DNA of 64,000 bases from an uncultured Prevotellaceae bacterium (GTDB lineage: Bacteria; Bacteroidota; Bacteroidia; Bacteroidales; Bacteroidaceae). Location: the NCBI GenBank assembly GCA_937891085.1, contig CALAEY010000039.1:1-64000 (forward strand), given 5' to 3'. Shown here in pieces: positions 27,033 through 35,148 of the stretch; positions within the stretch are counted from its first letter, which is position 1, and each line of letters starts with the position of its first letter. The position numbers and the translations under genes were made by a program. The notes under the pieces are model-generated. The model was not told the DNA's origin and searched no databases. It was given only the letters and a program-made list of their open reading frames with translations.

Positions 27033-28310
27033 ATGAAAAAGAATCTTGAAACGCTCTGTGTGCAGACAGGATGGACACCTAAGAAAGGTGAGCCTCGTGT
27101 AGTGCCTATCTACCAGAGCACAACATTTAAATATGAAACAAGTGAGCAGATGGCTCGTCTCTTCGACTTGAAGGATGATGGCTATTTCTATACCCGTTTG
27201 GCCAACCCGACCAATGATGCCGTAGCAGCTAAGATCAATGCGCTGGAAGGCGGAGTGGGGTGCGTGCTTACGTCATCAGGTCAGGCAGCCAACTTCTATG
27301 CTGTGTTCAACATCTGCCAGGCTGGCGACCATTTCATCACCTCTAATACGATTTATGGCGGTACGTTCAACCTCTTTGGAGTGACCATGAAGAAGTTGGG
27401 CATTGAGTGTACCTTCGTAGATCCCGATTGGAGCGATGAAGAGATAGAGAAGGCTTTCCGCCCGAATTCCAAGTGCTTCTTTGGAGAGACCATCTCCAAT
27501 CCTGGCGGCAATGTGTTCGACATCGAGCGCTTTGCTAAGATGGCACATAAGCATGGGGTGCCTTTGATTGTGGACAATACCTTCGCTACACCTATCAACT
27601 GCCGTCCGTTCGAGTGGGGTTGCGACATCGTGACGCACAGCACCACAAAGTATATGGATGGACATGCCACTCAGGTGGGTGGTGCCGTAGTGGACAGCGG
27701 CAACTTCGATTGGGAAAAATATGCGGAGAAGTTCCCTGGGCTTACTACCCCAGATGAGAGCTATCATGGCCTCACTTATACGAAGGCGTTTGGTCAGAAA
27801 GCCTATATCACCAAGATCGTGTCACAGCTTATGCGCGACCTTGGTTCCATCCCTTCACCACAGAACTGCTTCCTGCTGAATCTGGGTCTGGAGACGCTGC
27901 ACCTGCGTGTACCTCGCCATTGCGAGAATGCCCAGAAGGTGGCCGAGTGGCTGGAGAAGAATCCGAAGGTGGGTTGGGTGAACTATTGCGGACTGCCATC
28001 GAATAAGTACTATGAGATGGGAAAGAAGTACCTGCCCAATGGTTCTTGCGGTGTGATAGCCTTCGGACTGAAGGGCACCCGTGAAGATGCCATCCGCTTC
28101 ATGGACAACCTTGACTTTATCTGCATCGTCACCCATGTGGCCGATGCCCGTACTTGCGTGCTGCATCCTGCCAGTCATACCCATCGCCAGATGAGTGATG
28201 AACAACTGCTAGAGGCGGGTGTGGCTCCTGATTTGGTTCGTCTCTCTGTAGGCATTGAGAACGTAGACGACATCATTGCCGACTTGGAGCAAGCCATGGC
28301 GAAGATGTAA
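27033..28310 (+). CDS. metY: O-acetylhomoserine sulfhydrylase (MetY-type, Cys/Met-metabolism PLP family)
   Basis: 425 aa. Converts O-acetylhomoserine and sulfide to homocysteine. Signatures: YTRLANPTNDAVAAKINALEGG, DNTFATPINCRPFEWG, and the PLP lysine Lys206 in THSTTKYMDGH, followed by the HPASHTHRQMSDEQL and RLSVGIENVDDI ends. The ~425-residue length favours OAH sulfhydrylase over cystathionine gamma-synthase or methionine gamma-lyase (~395). ATG at 27033 preferred over a TTG six bases upstream. It sits just upstream of corrinoid genes, a link to methionine/B12 metabolism. Confidence 0.88.
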   Translation: MKKNLETLCVQTGWTPKKGEPRVVPIYQSTTFKYETSEQMARLFDLKDDGYFYTRLANPTNDAVAAKINALEGGVGCVLTSSGQAANFYAVFNICQAGDHFITSNTIYGGTFNLFGVTMKKLGIECTFVDPDWSDEEIEKAFRPNSKCFFGETISNPGGNVFDIERFAKMAHKHGVPLIVDNTFATPINCRPFEWGCDIVTHSTTKYMDGHATQVGGAVVDSGNFDWEKYAEKFPGLTTPDESYHGLTYTKAFGQKAYITKIVSQLMRDLGSIPSPQNCFLLNLGLETLHLRVPRHCENAQKVAEWLEKNPKVGWVNYCGLPSNKYYEMGKKYLPNGSCGVIAFGLKGTREDAIRFMDNLDFICIVTHVADARTCVLHPASHTHRQMSDEQLLEAGVAPDLVRLSVGIENVDDIIADLEQAMAKM

Positions 28311-28331
28311 CATCCTAATCATACCTAAGAC

Positions 28332-29669
28332 ATGAAAAACATTCCACAATTCCTGATTGCTGCCCCGACTTCAGGCGCAGGAAAGACCACGGTAAGTCGA
28401 GGACTGATGGCACTGCTGGTGAGCATGGGTAAGACCGTGCAACCCTATAAGTGCGGCCCCGACTACATCGACACGAAGTACCATACGGCTGTGTGTGGGC
28501 GTTCGTCGGTAAATCTCGACACCTTCATGGCCAGCGAGGAGCATGTGCGTGAGCTCTATGCCTGCTATGCCAAGGATGCCGATGCACTGGTGGTGGAAGG
28601 AATGATGGGAATGTATGATGGCTATGAGCGCGATAAAGGCAGCAGTGCGGAGATAGCCCGACTGCTGGATATTCCTGTGGTGCTGGTGGTGGATGCCAAG
28701 AGTGCTGCTTATAGCATGGCACCGCTTCTGAAAGGCTTCATGACCTTCAGGGACGATGTGCAGATAGCTGGCGTTATATTTAATAAGGTGGGATCTCCGC
28801 GTCACTTTAGCATGTTGCAGGAGGTGTGTGAAGAGCTGGGACTGACGTGCTTTGGGTATGTGCCTAAACAGAAGGAGCTGGAGCAGAACTCTCGCTACTT
28901 AGGGCTCGACTTCAGTCAGATGGGTGGCGATGACTCCCTCAACCAGTTGGTCAAGACCCTTAAGCAGCACATCGATGTGAAGCTGCTGCTGAAGCGAGTG
29001 ATGCGCCCAGTGCCTAAGTGCCCCAGAGGGGGTGCGAAGAAAGCTGGAACGTGGAACATTCTGGTGGCCAGCAATGAGGAGTCGTTCTCCTTCCTCTACA
29101 AAGAGCATCTGGACATCCTCCGTACTTTGGGAAAGGTGAAGTATTTCAATCCAGAACTCAATAAGGCTTTCCCGAAGAAGGTGGATCTGGTATATCTGCC
29201 AGGTGGCTATCCAGAGAAACATGCTGAGCGACTGAGTAGGGCGGAGAAGACCTTGAATGCCTTACGCGACTATGTGGAGGCTGGCGGCAGGGTGCTGGCT
29301 GAGTGTGGTGGTTTGATTTACCTCTCTCAAGGCTTGGTGTATGATAGCTCTCCGACATCCTTTAGCGTTTGTCCGTTGGCAGGTATCTTCAACGTCTACA
29401 TCTCCATGCGTAAGGTTGATCGCAAGCTCTCGTTGGGCTATCGACGCTTCGAGTATGGCGGACAGGCGTTGCGTGGGCATGAGTTCCACTATACGCAGTA
29501 CATGCAGCCAGAAGGTGGCGACATGCTCATGCCTCCCTCTGTGGCAAAGGTCTATGATGCCCGAGGCAACCTCACCAAAACCCCTGTGTTCCGCTATAAG
29601 AACGTGATAGCCAGCTATACGCATCTTTATTGGGGAGAGATAGATGTTAAGCAGTTGTTTGAACATTAA
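28332..29669 (+). CDS. cbiA: Cobyrinate a,c-diamide synthase
   Basis: 445 aa. Glutamine- and ATP-dependent amidation of carboxylates a and c of cobyrinate. N-terminal P-loop-like APTSGAGKTT (11-20), DTBS-like ATPase core (CGPDYIDTKYHT, VVEGMMGMYDGY), and C-terminal class I amidotransferase domain with Cys325 in AECGGLIYLSQ. Distinguished from CbiP by CGPDYID and the a,c-type core. Its stop codon lies inside a heptamer array that also carries the next start codon. Confidence 0.93.
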   Translation: MKNIPQFLIAAPTSGAGKTTVSRGLMALLVSMGKTVQPYKCGPDYIDTKYHTAVCGRSSVNLDTFMASEEHVRELYACYAKDADALVVEGMMGMYDGYERDKGSSAEIARLLDIPVVLVVDAKSAAYSMAPLLKGFMTFRDDVQIAGVIFNKVGSPRHFSMLQEVCEELGLTCFGYVPKQKELEQNSRYLGLDFSQMGGDDSLNQLVKTLKQHIDVKLLLKRVMRPVPKCPRGGAKKAGTWNILVASNEESFSFLYKEHLDILRTLGKVKYFNPELNKAFPKKVDLVYLPGGYPEKHAERLSRAEKTLNALRDYVEAGGRVLAECGGLIYLSQGLVYDSSPTSFSVCPLAGIFNVYISMRKVDRKLSLGYRRFEYGGQALRGHEFHYTQYMQPEGGDMLMPPSVAKVYDARGNLTKTPVFRYKNVIASYTHLYWGEIDVKQLFEH

Positions 29670-29698
29670 ACATTAAACATTAAACATTAAACATTGAA
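29664..29698 (+). repeat. Heptamer array (CATTAAA x4 + CATTGAA) containing stop and start codons
   Basis: Five exact-register heptamers. The first contains the cbiA TAA (29667-29669) and the last contains the TTG start (29694-29696) of the adenosyltransferase gene. Confidence 0.8.
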
Positions 29699-30233
29699 CA
29701 AAATATATACCAAGACGGGCGATGAGGGGATGACGAGTATCCGAGGGGGTATCCGTGTGCCCAAAGACCATCCCCGCATAGAAGCCAATGGCGCCCTTGA
29801 CGAGCTGAATGCCATGCTTGGCGTGGCACGGGCCTTGATGCCTGCCGATGATGACAGGCAGGTCTTTCTCACTGCCATCATTCATGAACTGATGATGGTG
29901 ATGAGCCATGTGGCTACGCCTGTTGGCAAGCAGAATCCTAAACCGCTGCATGTGGTGGAACTTACAGAGTGTATGGAAAAGTTGGTTGATGAGGTGCAAG
30001 CCAAAACCACCTCTACTCGTCACTTTATCTTGCCTGGAGGCACACCACTCTCTGCCCATCTGCAATGGGCGCGTACCGTCTGTCGTCGGGCGGAGCGCAG
30101 GCTCTGGACCTTGCATCGTGAAGAACCATTGAATCCGGATATCCTGAAGTTCGTCAATCGTCTGAGCGATGCGCTCTTTGCTATGGCACGCGATGAGATG
30201 GAGCGGGCAGGGGTTCCAGAGGAGGAGGTTTAG
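29694..30233 (+). CDS. Cob(I)yrinic acid a,c-diamide adenosyltransferase, PduO-type
   Basis: 179 aa. Transfers adenosyl from ATP to cob(I)alamin or its precursors. Signatures: YTKTGDEGMTS near the N-terminus, EANGALDELNAMLG, and RHFILPGGTPLSAHLQWARTVCRRAERR, which carries the ATP/corrinoid-binding Arg residues. TTG start at 29694 because no ATG lies between the cbiA stop and the conserved MNKIYTKTG region. It belongs to the corrinoid gene set. Confidence 0.93.
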   Translation: MNKIYTKTGDEGMTSIRGGIRVPKDHPRIEANGALDELNAMLGVARALMPADDDRQVFLTAIIHELMMVMSHVATPVGKQNPKPLHVVELTECMEKLVDEVQAKTTSTRHFILPGGTPLSAHLQWARTVCRRAERRLWTLHREEPLNPDILKFVNRLSDALFAMARDEMERAGVPEEEV

Positions 30234-30283
30234 AGTTTAGGGTTAAAAGTTTAGAGTTTAGAGTTAAGTGTTTAGAGATTTTT
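30231..30283. repeat. Heptamer array (GTTTAGA type)
   Basis: GTTTAGA/GTTTAGG/GTTAAAA/GTTAAGT heptamers in register follow the adenosyltransferase stop. The rest of the spacer to 30341 shows no riboswitch-like structure that I recognise. Confidence 0.6.
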
Positions 30284-30341
30284 GGTCGGTGGATTTATCT
30301 TATGAAGCTCATTAATTCGCCGACTTATACATAATATAATA

Positions 30342-31838
30342 ATGAAGAAACTAAACCCAATCATGTTTGCTGGAACGGGCAGCGACGTAGGCAAGAGCGT
30401 AATCGCTGCTGCCTTCTGTCGTATCTTCAAGCAGGATGGCTATCATCCTGCTCCTTTCAAGGCACAGAACATGGCACTGAATAGTTATGCCACGTCTGAG
30501 GGGTTGGAGATTGGGCGTGCCAAAGCCGTTCAGGCAGAAGCAGCGGGCATCCCTTGTCATACGGACATGAACCCCTTGCTGCTGAAACCAAGCTCCGATC
30601 ATACCAGTCAGGTGGTGCTGAATGGTAAACCCATTGGCAACCGTCATGCCTACGACTACTTCCGCAAGGAGGGGCGTGAGGAACTGCGTCAAGCAGTGTG
30701 TGAAGCCTATGACCGACTGGCAGCGCGCTATAATCCCATTGTGCTGGAGGGAGCTGGTAGTATCAGCGAGATCAATCTCCGTGACAGCGATCTGGTGAAT
30801 ATGCCTATGGCGCTTCATGCAGGGGCCGATGTGATTCTGGTGGGCGATATCAATCGTGGGGGCGTGTTCGGCAGTGTGTATGGCAACATCGAGTTGCTGC
30901 GTCCCGAAGAGCGAAAGCACATCAAGGGCATCCTTATCAATAAGTTCCGTGGTGACATCCGACTCTTTGAGAGTGGCGTGAAGATGCTGGAAGATCTCTG
31001 CCATGTGCCTGTGATAGGCGTGGTGCCTTATTTCAAGGACATCTACGTAGAGGAGGAAGACTCGGTGGATCTGGCGGCTAAGTCGATGCAGGCGGAGCGT
31101 GGCAAGGTGAATGTGGCTGTGGTGCTGCTGCGCCATCTGAGCAACTTTACCGACTTCAACGTACTGGAGCGCGATCCGCGTGTTCACCTCTTTTATACAA
31201 ATAACACTGACGACCTGAAGAAGGCGGATATCATCATCTTGCCAGGTTCCAAGAGCACGCTGTCCGACCTCTACGAACTTCGTCGCAACGGTGTGGCACA
31301 GGCCGTGATTCGTGCCTATCGGGAGGGATCTACCGTTTTAGGTATCTGCGGAGGCTATCAACTTATGGGTACTGAGGTGCTGGATCCCGACCATGTGGAA
31401 GGGGAGATAGAGCGACTGCCTGGACTTGGCTTGTTGCCCATCAGCACGTCGATGACAGGGGAGAAGGTCACCCGTCAGAACAAGTTCCGCTTACTTTCTG
31501 AGGAGGAAAACCTGCCATTGATGGACGGCTACGAGATTCACATGGGTAGCACCCGTTTCACGGAAGAGGGGGCGCAACCTTTGGCTCGCTTTGAGGACGG
31601 GCATACCGACGGATGCTTCGTAGATGCGTCTTGCATGGGTACATACATTCATGGCATTCTGGATAATGCCCGTTTCATCGAGTTTCTGCTGTCGCGCTTC
31701 AAGGATAAGATCGGAGAGGCGGAGCAGCCATTCGACTATAAGGCTTTTAAGGAAGAACAATACGACCGACTGGCTGATCATGTGCGCCGTCATGTAGACA
31801 TGCAGTTGGTATATCAAATACTGAGTAATCATGATTAA
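30342..31838 (+). CDS. cbiP: Cobyric acid synthase
   Basis: 498 aa. Amidates carboxylates b, d, e and g of adenosylcobyrinate a,c-diamide. N-terminal GTGSDVGKS (11-19) followed by FKAQNMALNSY, ILEGAGS-like VLEGAGSISEINL, and NRGGVFGS. The C-terminal amidotransferase domain has Cys336 in GICGGYQLMG and the downstream His in YIHGIL. Length is typical. It overlaps cobD by eight bases. Confidence 0.95.
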   Translation: MKKLNPIMFAGTGSDVGKSVIAAAFCRIFKQDGYHPAPFKAQNMALNSYATSEGLEIGRAKAVQAEAAGIPCHTDMNPLLLKPSSDHTSQVVLNGKPIGNRHAYDYFRKEGREELRQAVCEAYDRLAARYNPIVLEGAGSISEINLRDSDLVNMPMALHAGADVILVGDINRGGVFGSVYGNIELLRPEERKHIKGILINKFRGDIRLFESGVKMLEDLCHVPVIGVVPYFKDIYVEEEDSVDLAAKSMQAERGKVNVAVVLLRHLSNFTDFNVLERDPRVHLFYTNNTDDLKKADIIILPGSKSTLSDLYELRRNGVAQAVIRAYREGSTVLGICGGYQLMGTEVLDPDHVEGEIERLPGLGLLPISTSMTGEKVTRQNKFRLLSEEENLPLMDGYEIHMGSTRFTEEGAQPLARFEDGHTDGCFVDASCMGTYIHGILDNARFIEFLLSRFKDKIGEAEQPFDYKAFKEEQYDRLADHVRRHVDMQLVYQILSNHD

Positions 31839-32865
31839 GGGTCACGGAGACGATACCTACCAATACGACCGCCCGATGGTGGCCAACTTCAGCAGCAATG
31901 TCTACTGCCATGCTGACCTCAGTGCGCTGAAGGCCTACCTGAAGGAGCGCCTGGACGTGATAGGGAGCTATCCCGAACCAGAGGCGTCGCGTCTGGAGGC
32001 CTTGCTTGCAGAGCAGTTGCACATTGCCCCTGATGAGGTGCTGGTGACCAGCGGAGCCACGCAGGGCATCTACCTTTTGGCGCAGACATTCGCAGGGAGC
32101 CGTTCAGCCATCTTGCAGCCAACCTTTAGCGAGTATGCCGATGCCTGCAGGATGCACGGCCATCAGGTGAAGTCGCTCTTCCTGCTGCCTGCGGAACGCG
32201 AAGACTACCAATTATCTGAGGATGTGCGGATACTCTGGCTTTGCAATCCCAATAATCCTACGGGACAGGTGATTCCGTTGGACACCCTGCGCCGTTTGCT
32301 CGACCATAACCCACAAGTGCTCTTTGTGATAGATCAGTCGTATGAAGACTTCACGCTGAAATACCTCCTTACTGAGCGTGAAGCCTTGGAGCGTGGGAAT
32401 GTGCTGCTGCTCCATAGCCTCACTAAGCGTTTTGCCGTGCCAGGCCTGCGTCTCGGATACCTTACGGGCGATGCCAAGCTCCTTGCCAGAGTACGTAGTC
32501 ATCAGATACCATGGGCAGTCAATGCCTTGGCGTTGGAGGCTGGCGAGTGGCTTCTGAAACGGGGTGGTTGCTGTGTGCCTGTGTCACTGAATGCCTATCT
32601 GAAAGAAACGGCCCGTCTGCGTGAGCTTTTGCAGGCATTGGGCGCTTTGGAGGTGTGGGAGAGCGATACCCACTTCCTGCTGGTGCGTCTTCGCATGGGA
32701 AAGGCAGCTGCCTTGAAGGAGTGGCTTATGCAGGAAAAAGGCATCCTGATACGCGATGCCTCCAATTTCGAGGGCTTGGATGACAGCTATTTCCGCGTCG
32801 CTACACAAGACCCTGAAGAAAACGATTTACTGGTGGAGAGCATTGCAGAATGGCTGACTATCTGA
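31831..32865 (+). CDS. cobD: Threonine-phosphate decarboxylase (CobD), class I/II aminotransferase fold
   Basis: 344 aa PLP enzyme making (R)-1-amino-2-propanol phosphate for the nucleotide-loop linker of B12. N-terminal NFSSNV, SGATQGIYLLAQ, WLCNPNNPTGQ, and PLP lysine Lys199 in HSLTKRFAVPGLRLGY. The neighbours cbiP (overlap 8 bases) and cbiB (overlap 16 bases) identify it as CobD rather than histidinol-phosphate aminotransferase, which is similar by sequence. Confidence 0.9.
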   Translation: MIKGHGDDTYQYDRPMVANFSSNVYCHADLSALKAYLKERLDVIGSYPEPEASRLEALLAEQLHIAPDEVLVTSGATQGIYLLAQTFAGSRSAILQPTFSEYADACRMHGHQVKSLFLLPAEREDYQLSEDVRILWLCNPNNPTGQVIPLDTLRRLLDHNPQVLFVIDQSYEDFTLKYLLTEREALERGNVLLLHSLTKRFAVPGLRLGYLTGDAKLLARVRSHQIPWAVNALALEAGEWLLKRGGCCVPVSLNAYLKETARLRELLQALGALEVWESDTHFLLVRLRMGKAAALKEWLMQEKGILIRDASNFEGLDDSYFRVATQDPEENDLLVESIAEWLTI

Positions 32866-33782
32866 TTCCCATATTGCCGTTGCTGTTGGGGTGGGAGGCC
32901 GACCTATTATTCGGCGATCCTGCCACCTTGCCACATCCCATTGTGTGGTTTGGCAAACTAATCAGCTTTTGTGAACATCATCTTAATCATGGGACTTATC
33001 GCAAACTGAAAGGTGCCTTGATGGGCATTGGTTTGGTGCTGCTGGTTTATGTGGTGACTTACTGTCTGATCAGACTCTGTGGAAGCGTACATATTTCTTT
33101 GAAGACCGCCTTGGAGGCCATTCTGATATTCTATTGCTTGGCAGGCACCACCCTCATCCGCGAAGTGCGTGAGGTCTTTCGTGCCGTAGATCGCTCTTTG
33201 GAGGAGGGGCGTATGCAGGTGGGGCGCATTGTGGGGCGCGATACTTCCGAGCTATCTGCGCAGGAGATTCGCACGGCTGCCTTGGAGACTTTGGCAGAAA
33301 ACCTCAGCGATGGTGTCATTGCCCCTCTGTTTTGGTATTCCCTGCTGGGAGTGCCAGGTATGATGGCCTATAAGATGGTCAATACGCTGGACTCGATGGT
33401 GGGTTATCACAGTGAGCGCTACCTGCTGTTTGGCTGCATCCCTGCTCGCATCGATGATGTGGCGAACTACATCCCTGCCCGTCTCACGGCCCTTCTAATG
33501 ATTCTGGTTGCTGGTCGCTTAGATCTGTGGAAGTTTGTGTGGAAGTACGGCCCTCAGCATGCCAGTCCCAACTCCGGCTATCCTGAGAGCGCCCTCGCTG
33601 GCATCCTCGATTGCCGTTTTGGTGGTCCGCATTACTATTTTGGGGAGCTCTTTGATAAACCATACATAGGCACCAATCCCCGAGAACTTACTACGGCCGA
33701 TATGGAAGTGGCTGTGAAAGTCAATCGTCTGGCAGAGGTAGCGATGGTGGTGCTGGTAGTCTTATGTCAATGGTGCTTATGA
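32850..33782 (+). CDS. cbiB: Adenosylcobinamide-phosphate synthase
   Basis: 310 aa integral membrane protein that attaches aminopropanol phosphate to cobyric acid. Signatures: LLFGDPATLPHPIVWFGKLI, TLAENLSDGVIAPLFWY, MVNTLDSMVGYHSERY, and ASPNSGYPESALAGILDCRFGG. Last of the five corrinoid genes. cobU, cobS, cobT and the ring-synthesis genes are not in the window. It ends 10 bases from the convergent higA gene. Confidence 0.95.
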   Translation: MADYLIPILPLLLGWEADLLFGDPATLPHPIVWFGKLISFCEHHLNHGTYRKLKGALMGIGLVLLVYVVTYCLIRLCGSVHISLKTALEAILIFYCLAGTTLIREVREVFRAVDRSLEEGRMQVGRIVGRDTSELSAQEIRTAALETLAENLSDGVIAPLFWYSLLGVPGMMAYKMVNTLDSMVGYHSERYLLFGCIPARIDDVANYIPARLTALLMILVAGRLDLWKFVWKYGPQHASPNSGYPESALAGILDCRFGGPHYYFGELFDKPYIGTNPRELTTADMEVAVKVNRLAEVAMVVLVVLCQWCL

Positions 33783-33791
33783 TTAAAGCAA

Positions 33792-34136
33792 TCAGAAAGC
33801 AGCTGCAATTTTAGGTATCTTTTTTAAGCGTTCAAAGAAAGGCTTGTTTCTCTTTGCAGAGAGCAGATTATATTTCATCTGGAGAGATAGTAATGGCTCA
33901 GGATTAAGATCAAGAGCTTTTCCAATAAGCAAAGCCATTTCAGCACTTAGAGGACGCTTTGCATTCAGCACCTCATTTAGCTGACTGGCAGGAACACCAA
34001 TTTCTGCTGCCAACCTTCGCTGACTGATGCCCCGATATTCTATCTCATCCTTTATTATTTCTCCAGGATGTGTCAGATAGTATGGTTCCAGATTATTTGC
34101 TATCATGTGGTCATCAATTCCATCTAAATGTGTCAT
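33792..34136 (-). CDS. higA: HigA-family antitoxin (XRE helix-turn-helix)
   Basis: 114 aa. Family start EPYYLTHPGEIIKDEIEYRGIS, followed by a helix-turn-helix (SQRRLAAEIGVPASQLNEVLNAKRPLSAEMALLIGKAL) and the helix ending in LLSLQMKYNLL. These proteins repress their own operon and neutralise a HigB/RelE-type RNase. The toxin gene that should precede it is truncated (34146-34268), so this is likely an orphan antitoxin. Confidence 0.88.
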   Translation of the reverse strand: MTHLDGIDDHMIANNLEPYYLTHPGEIIKDEIEYRGISQRRLAAEIGVPASQLNEVLNAKRPLSAEMALLIGKALDLNPEPLLSLQMKYNLLSAKRNKPFFERLKKIPKIAAAF

Positions 34137-34145
34137 AGTTTGATA

Positions 34146-34268
34146 TTATTTGTAATGGTTTGACAATTCGGTTATATTTACAACTTCGGCAATGGTCTTA
34201 TTGCCCTCAACAATCTCGCGAAACTCTATGCGATACTGGTCATTAACTTTAACATATACAGTTATTTC
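34146..34268 (-). pseudogene. higB: HigB/RelE-type toxin, C-terminal remnant
   Basis: A minus-strand frame reads EITVYVKVNDQYRIEF ... NITELSNHYK and stops nine bases before the HigA start. VNDQYRIEF is the C-terminal signature of HigB toxins (WSIRVNDQYRI type). An in-frame TAA immediately upstream (34269-34271) and the absence of any start codon show that the N-terminal half is lost. Confidence 0.75.
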
Positions 34269-34298
34269 TTAAGGCAAAGGTAGGGAGTATAAATGATA

Positions 34299-34314
34299 TT
34301 CACAAATTTGTGAA
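34299..34314. promoter_or_regulatory. 16-bp palindrome upstream of higBA, candidate operator
   Basis: TTCACAAATTTGTGAA is perfectly self-complementary and lies just upstream of the toxin remnant, where a HigA operator would be expected. Confidence 0.5.
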
Positions 34315-34388
34315 CGTATTTTTGCTTAGAATTCGCCATTCTCTACAAAAAAATGACCAAAAAGTAATGTTATGTAAAAAATAACCAT

Positions 34389-34396
34389 TATCTTTG
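34389..34396 (+). promoter_or_regulatory. -7 box TATCTTTG of the PqqD locus
   Basis: Exact TAnnTTTG match. It would start a transcript with a ~300-nt leader before the PqqD-like gene at 34707; -33 box not obvious. Confidence 0.5.
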
Positions 34397-34401
34397 TCAC
34401 G

Positions 34402-34706
34402 AAGTTTATAGTGCCTCATAGTGCTCGGGGTATGTTTTAAAGAACTTCACATACAACTATCGAAGCGTTTGACATATTATCCGAGGATTGAAATCTGGAC
34501 AATTTCAGCAGGGCGGATGATTGGCAAGACGCTCACGTCTTTCTCGTAGATATCCCTTTCAGGCATATCCGTAAGGGCGTGGGCTATTGCTTTTTACCAC
34601 CTGCGGGCAGTCCAGAGCCTCAATCCAGTAGGTATGCAATAGTTCCCACGCTTTATATATTATCCGCTTACATCTGGGAATTGGTGAGCATAAGGAGAAT
34701 GCTTAG
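34402..34706 (+). ncRNA. Candidate structured leader RNA upstream of the PqqD-like gene
   Basis: A 300-base stretch without coding potential but with several stems. TGAAAT (34489-34494) pairs with ATTTCA (34502-34507). AGACG/CGTCT (34527-34540) has a CTCA loop. A long stem pairs CGTGGGCTATTGC (34578-34590) with GCAATAG-TT-CCCACG (34636-34650), enclosing a folded apical region. A TATATTATCCG string near its end echoes ATATTATCCG near 34473. I cannot assign it to a named RNA family. It could be a riboswitch-like leader or an independent small RNA. Confidence 0.45.
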
Positions 34707-35120
34707 ATGAAGAGTGTCTTCACAAAACCCGTTGCACATTTCATCCCACTCGCAGAGGGGGTGAATGCCACCACTTTATCTTTACTTTCGTTGGAAGAAT
34801 TGGCAGAGGTAGTGTGTCGCTGCAAAGAGGCAGAGGCACAACGCATCTACCACACCAATCCAGATGTCATCGTGCGTGAAATAGGAGATCAGTGGGTACT
34901 TGTTCCTACGGGAAACCTCGCGCAGCAATTCAACGGCATGATTTCGCTCAACATTTTCAGCCATTTTGTTTGGCAGCAATTTGAAAAGCCTCATAAGGCT
35001 GCAGATGTGTTGCAGGCTGCCCGTACGCAGTTTGATGATCCTGAGCACATGCTTGATGTGCAAGTTAGGAAACTCATCTCAGACTTTGCCCGTATGGGCC
35101 TTTTCCTAAAAAACGAATAG
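34707..35120 (+). CDS. PqqD-like (RiPP-recognition-element fold) protein
   Basis: 137 aa. The C-terminal ~90 residues (NPDVIVREIGDQWVLVPTGN ... ISLNIFSHFVWQQFEKP ... VQVRKLISDFARMGLFL) follow the PqqD pattern: beta-hairpin, a helix with an aromatic-rich segment, then a final helix and 'DLxxxGLL'-like end. PqqD domains bind leader peptides for modifying enzymes. The N-terminal ~50 residues are extra. No radical-SAM or other modifying enzyme is adjacent. The gene downstream begins with a leader-like segment, so a peptide-carrier role is plausible but unproven. Confidence 0.7.
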   Translation: MKSVFTKPVAHFIPLAEGVNATTLSLLSLEELAEVVCRCKEAEAQRIYHTNPDVIVREIGDQWVLVPTGNLAQQFNGMISLNIFSHFVWQQFEKPHKAADVLQAARTQFDDPEHMLDVQVRKLISDFARMGLFLKNE

Positions 35121-35148
35121 AAATTATTTATTTAAAAACTTTTTTGAT

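Noticed and set aside
30234..30341. Cobalamin riboswitch before cbiP
   Set aside because: The spacer is a GTTTAGA heptamer array plus about 60 bases without a B12-box-like sequence or the required stems.
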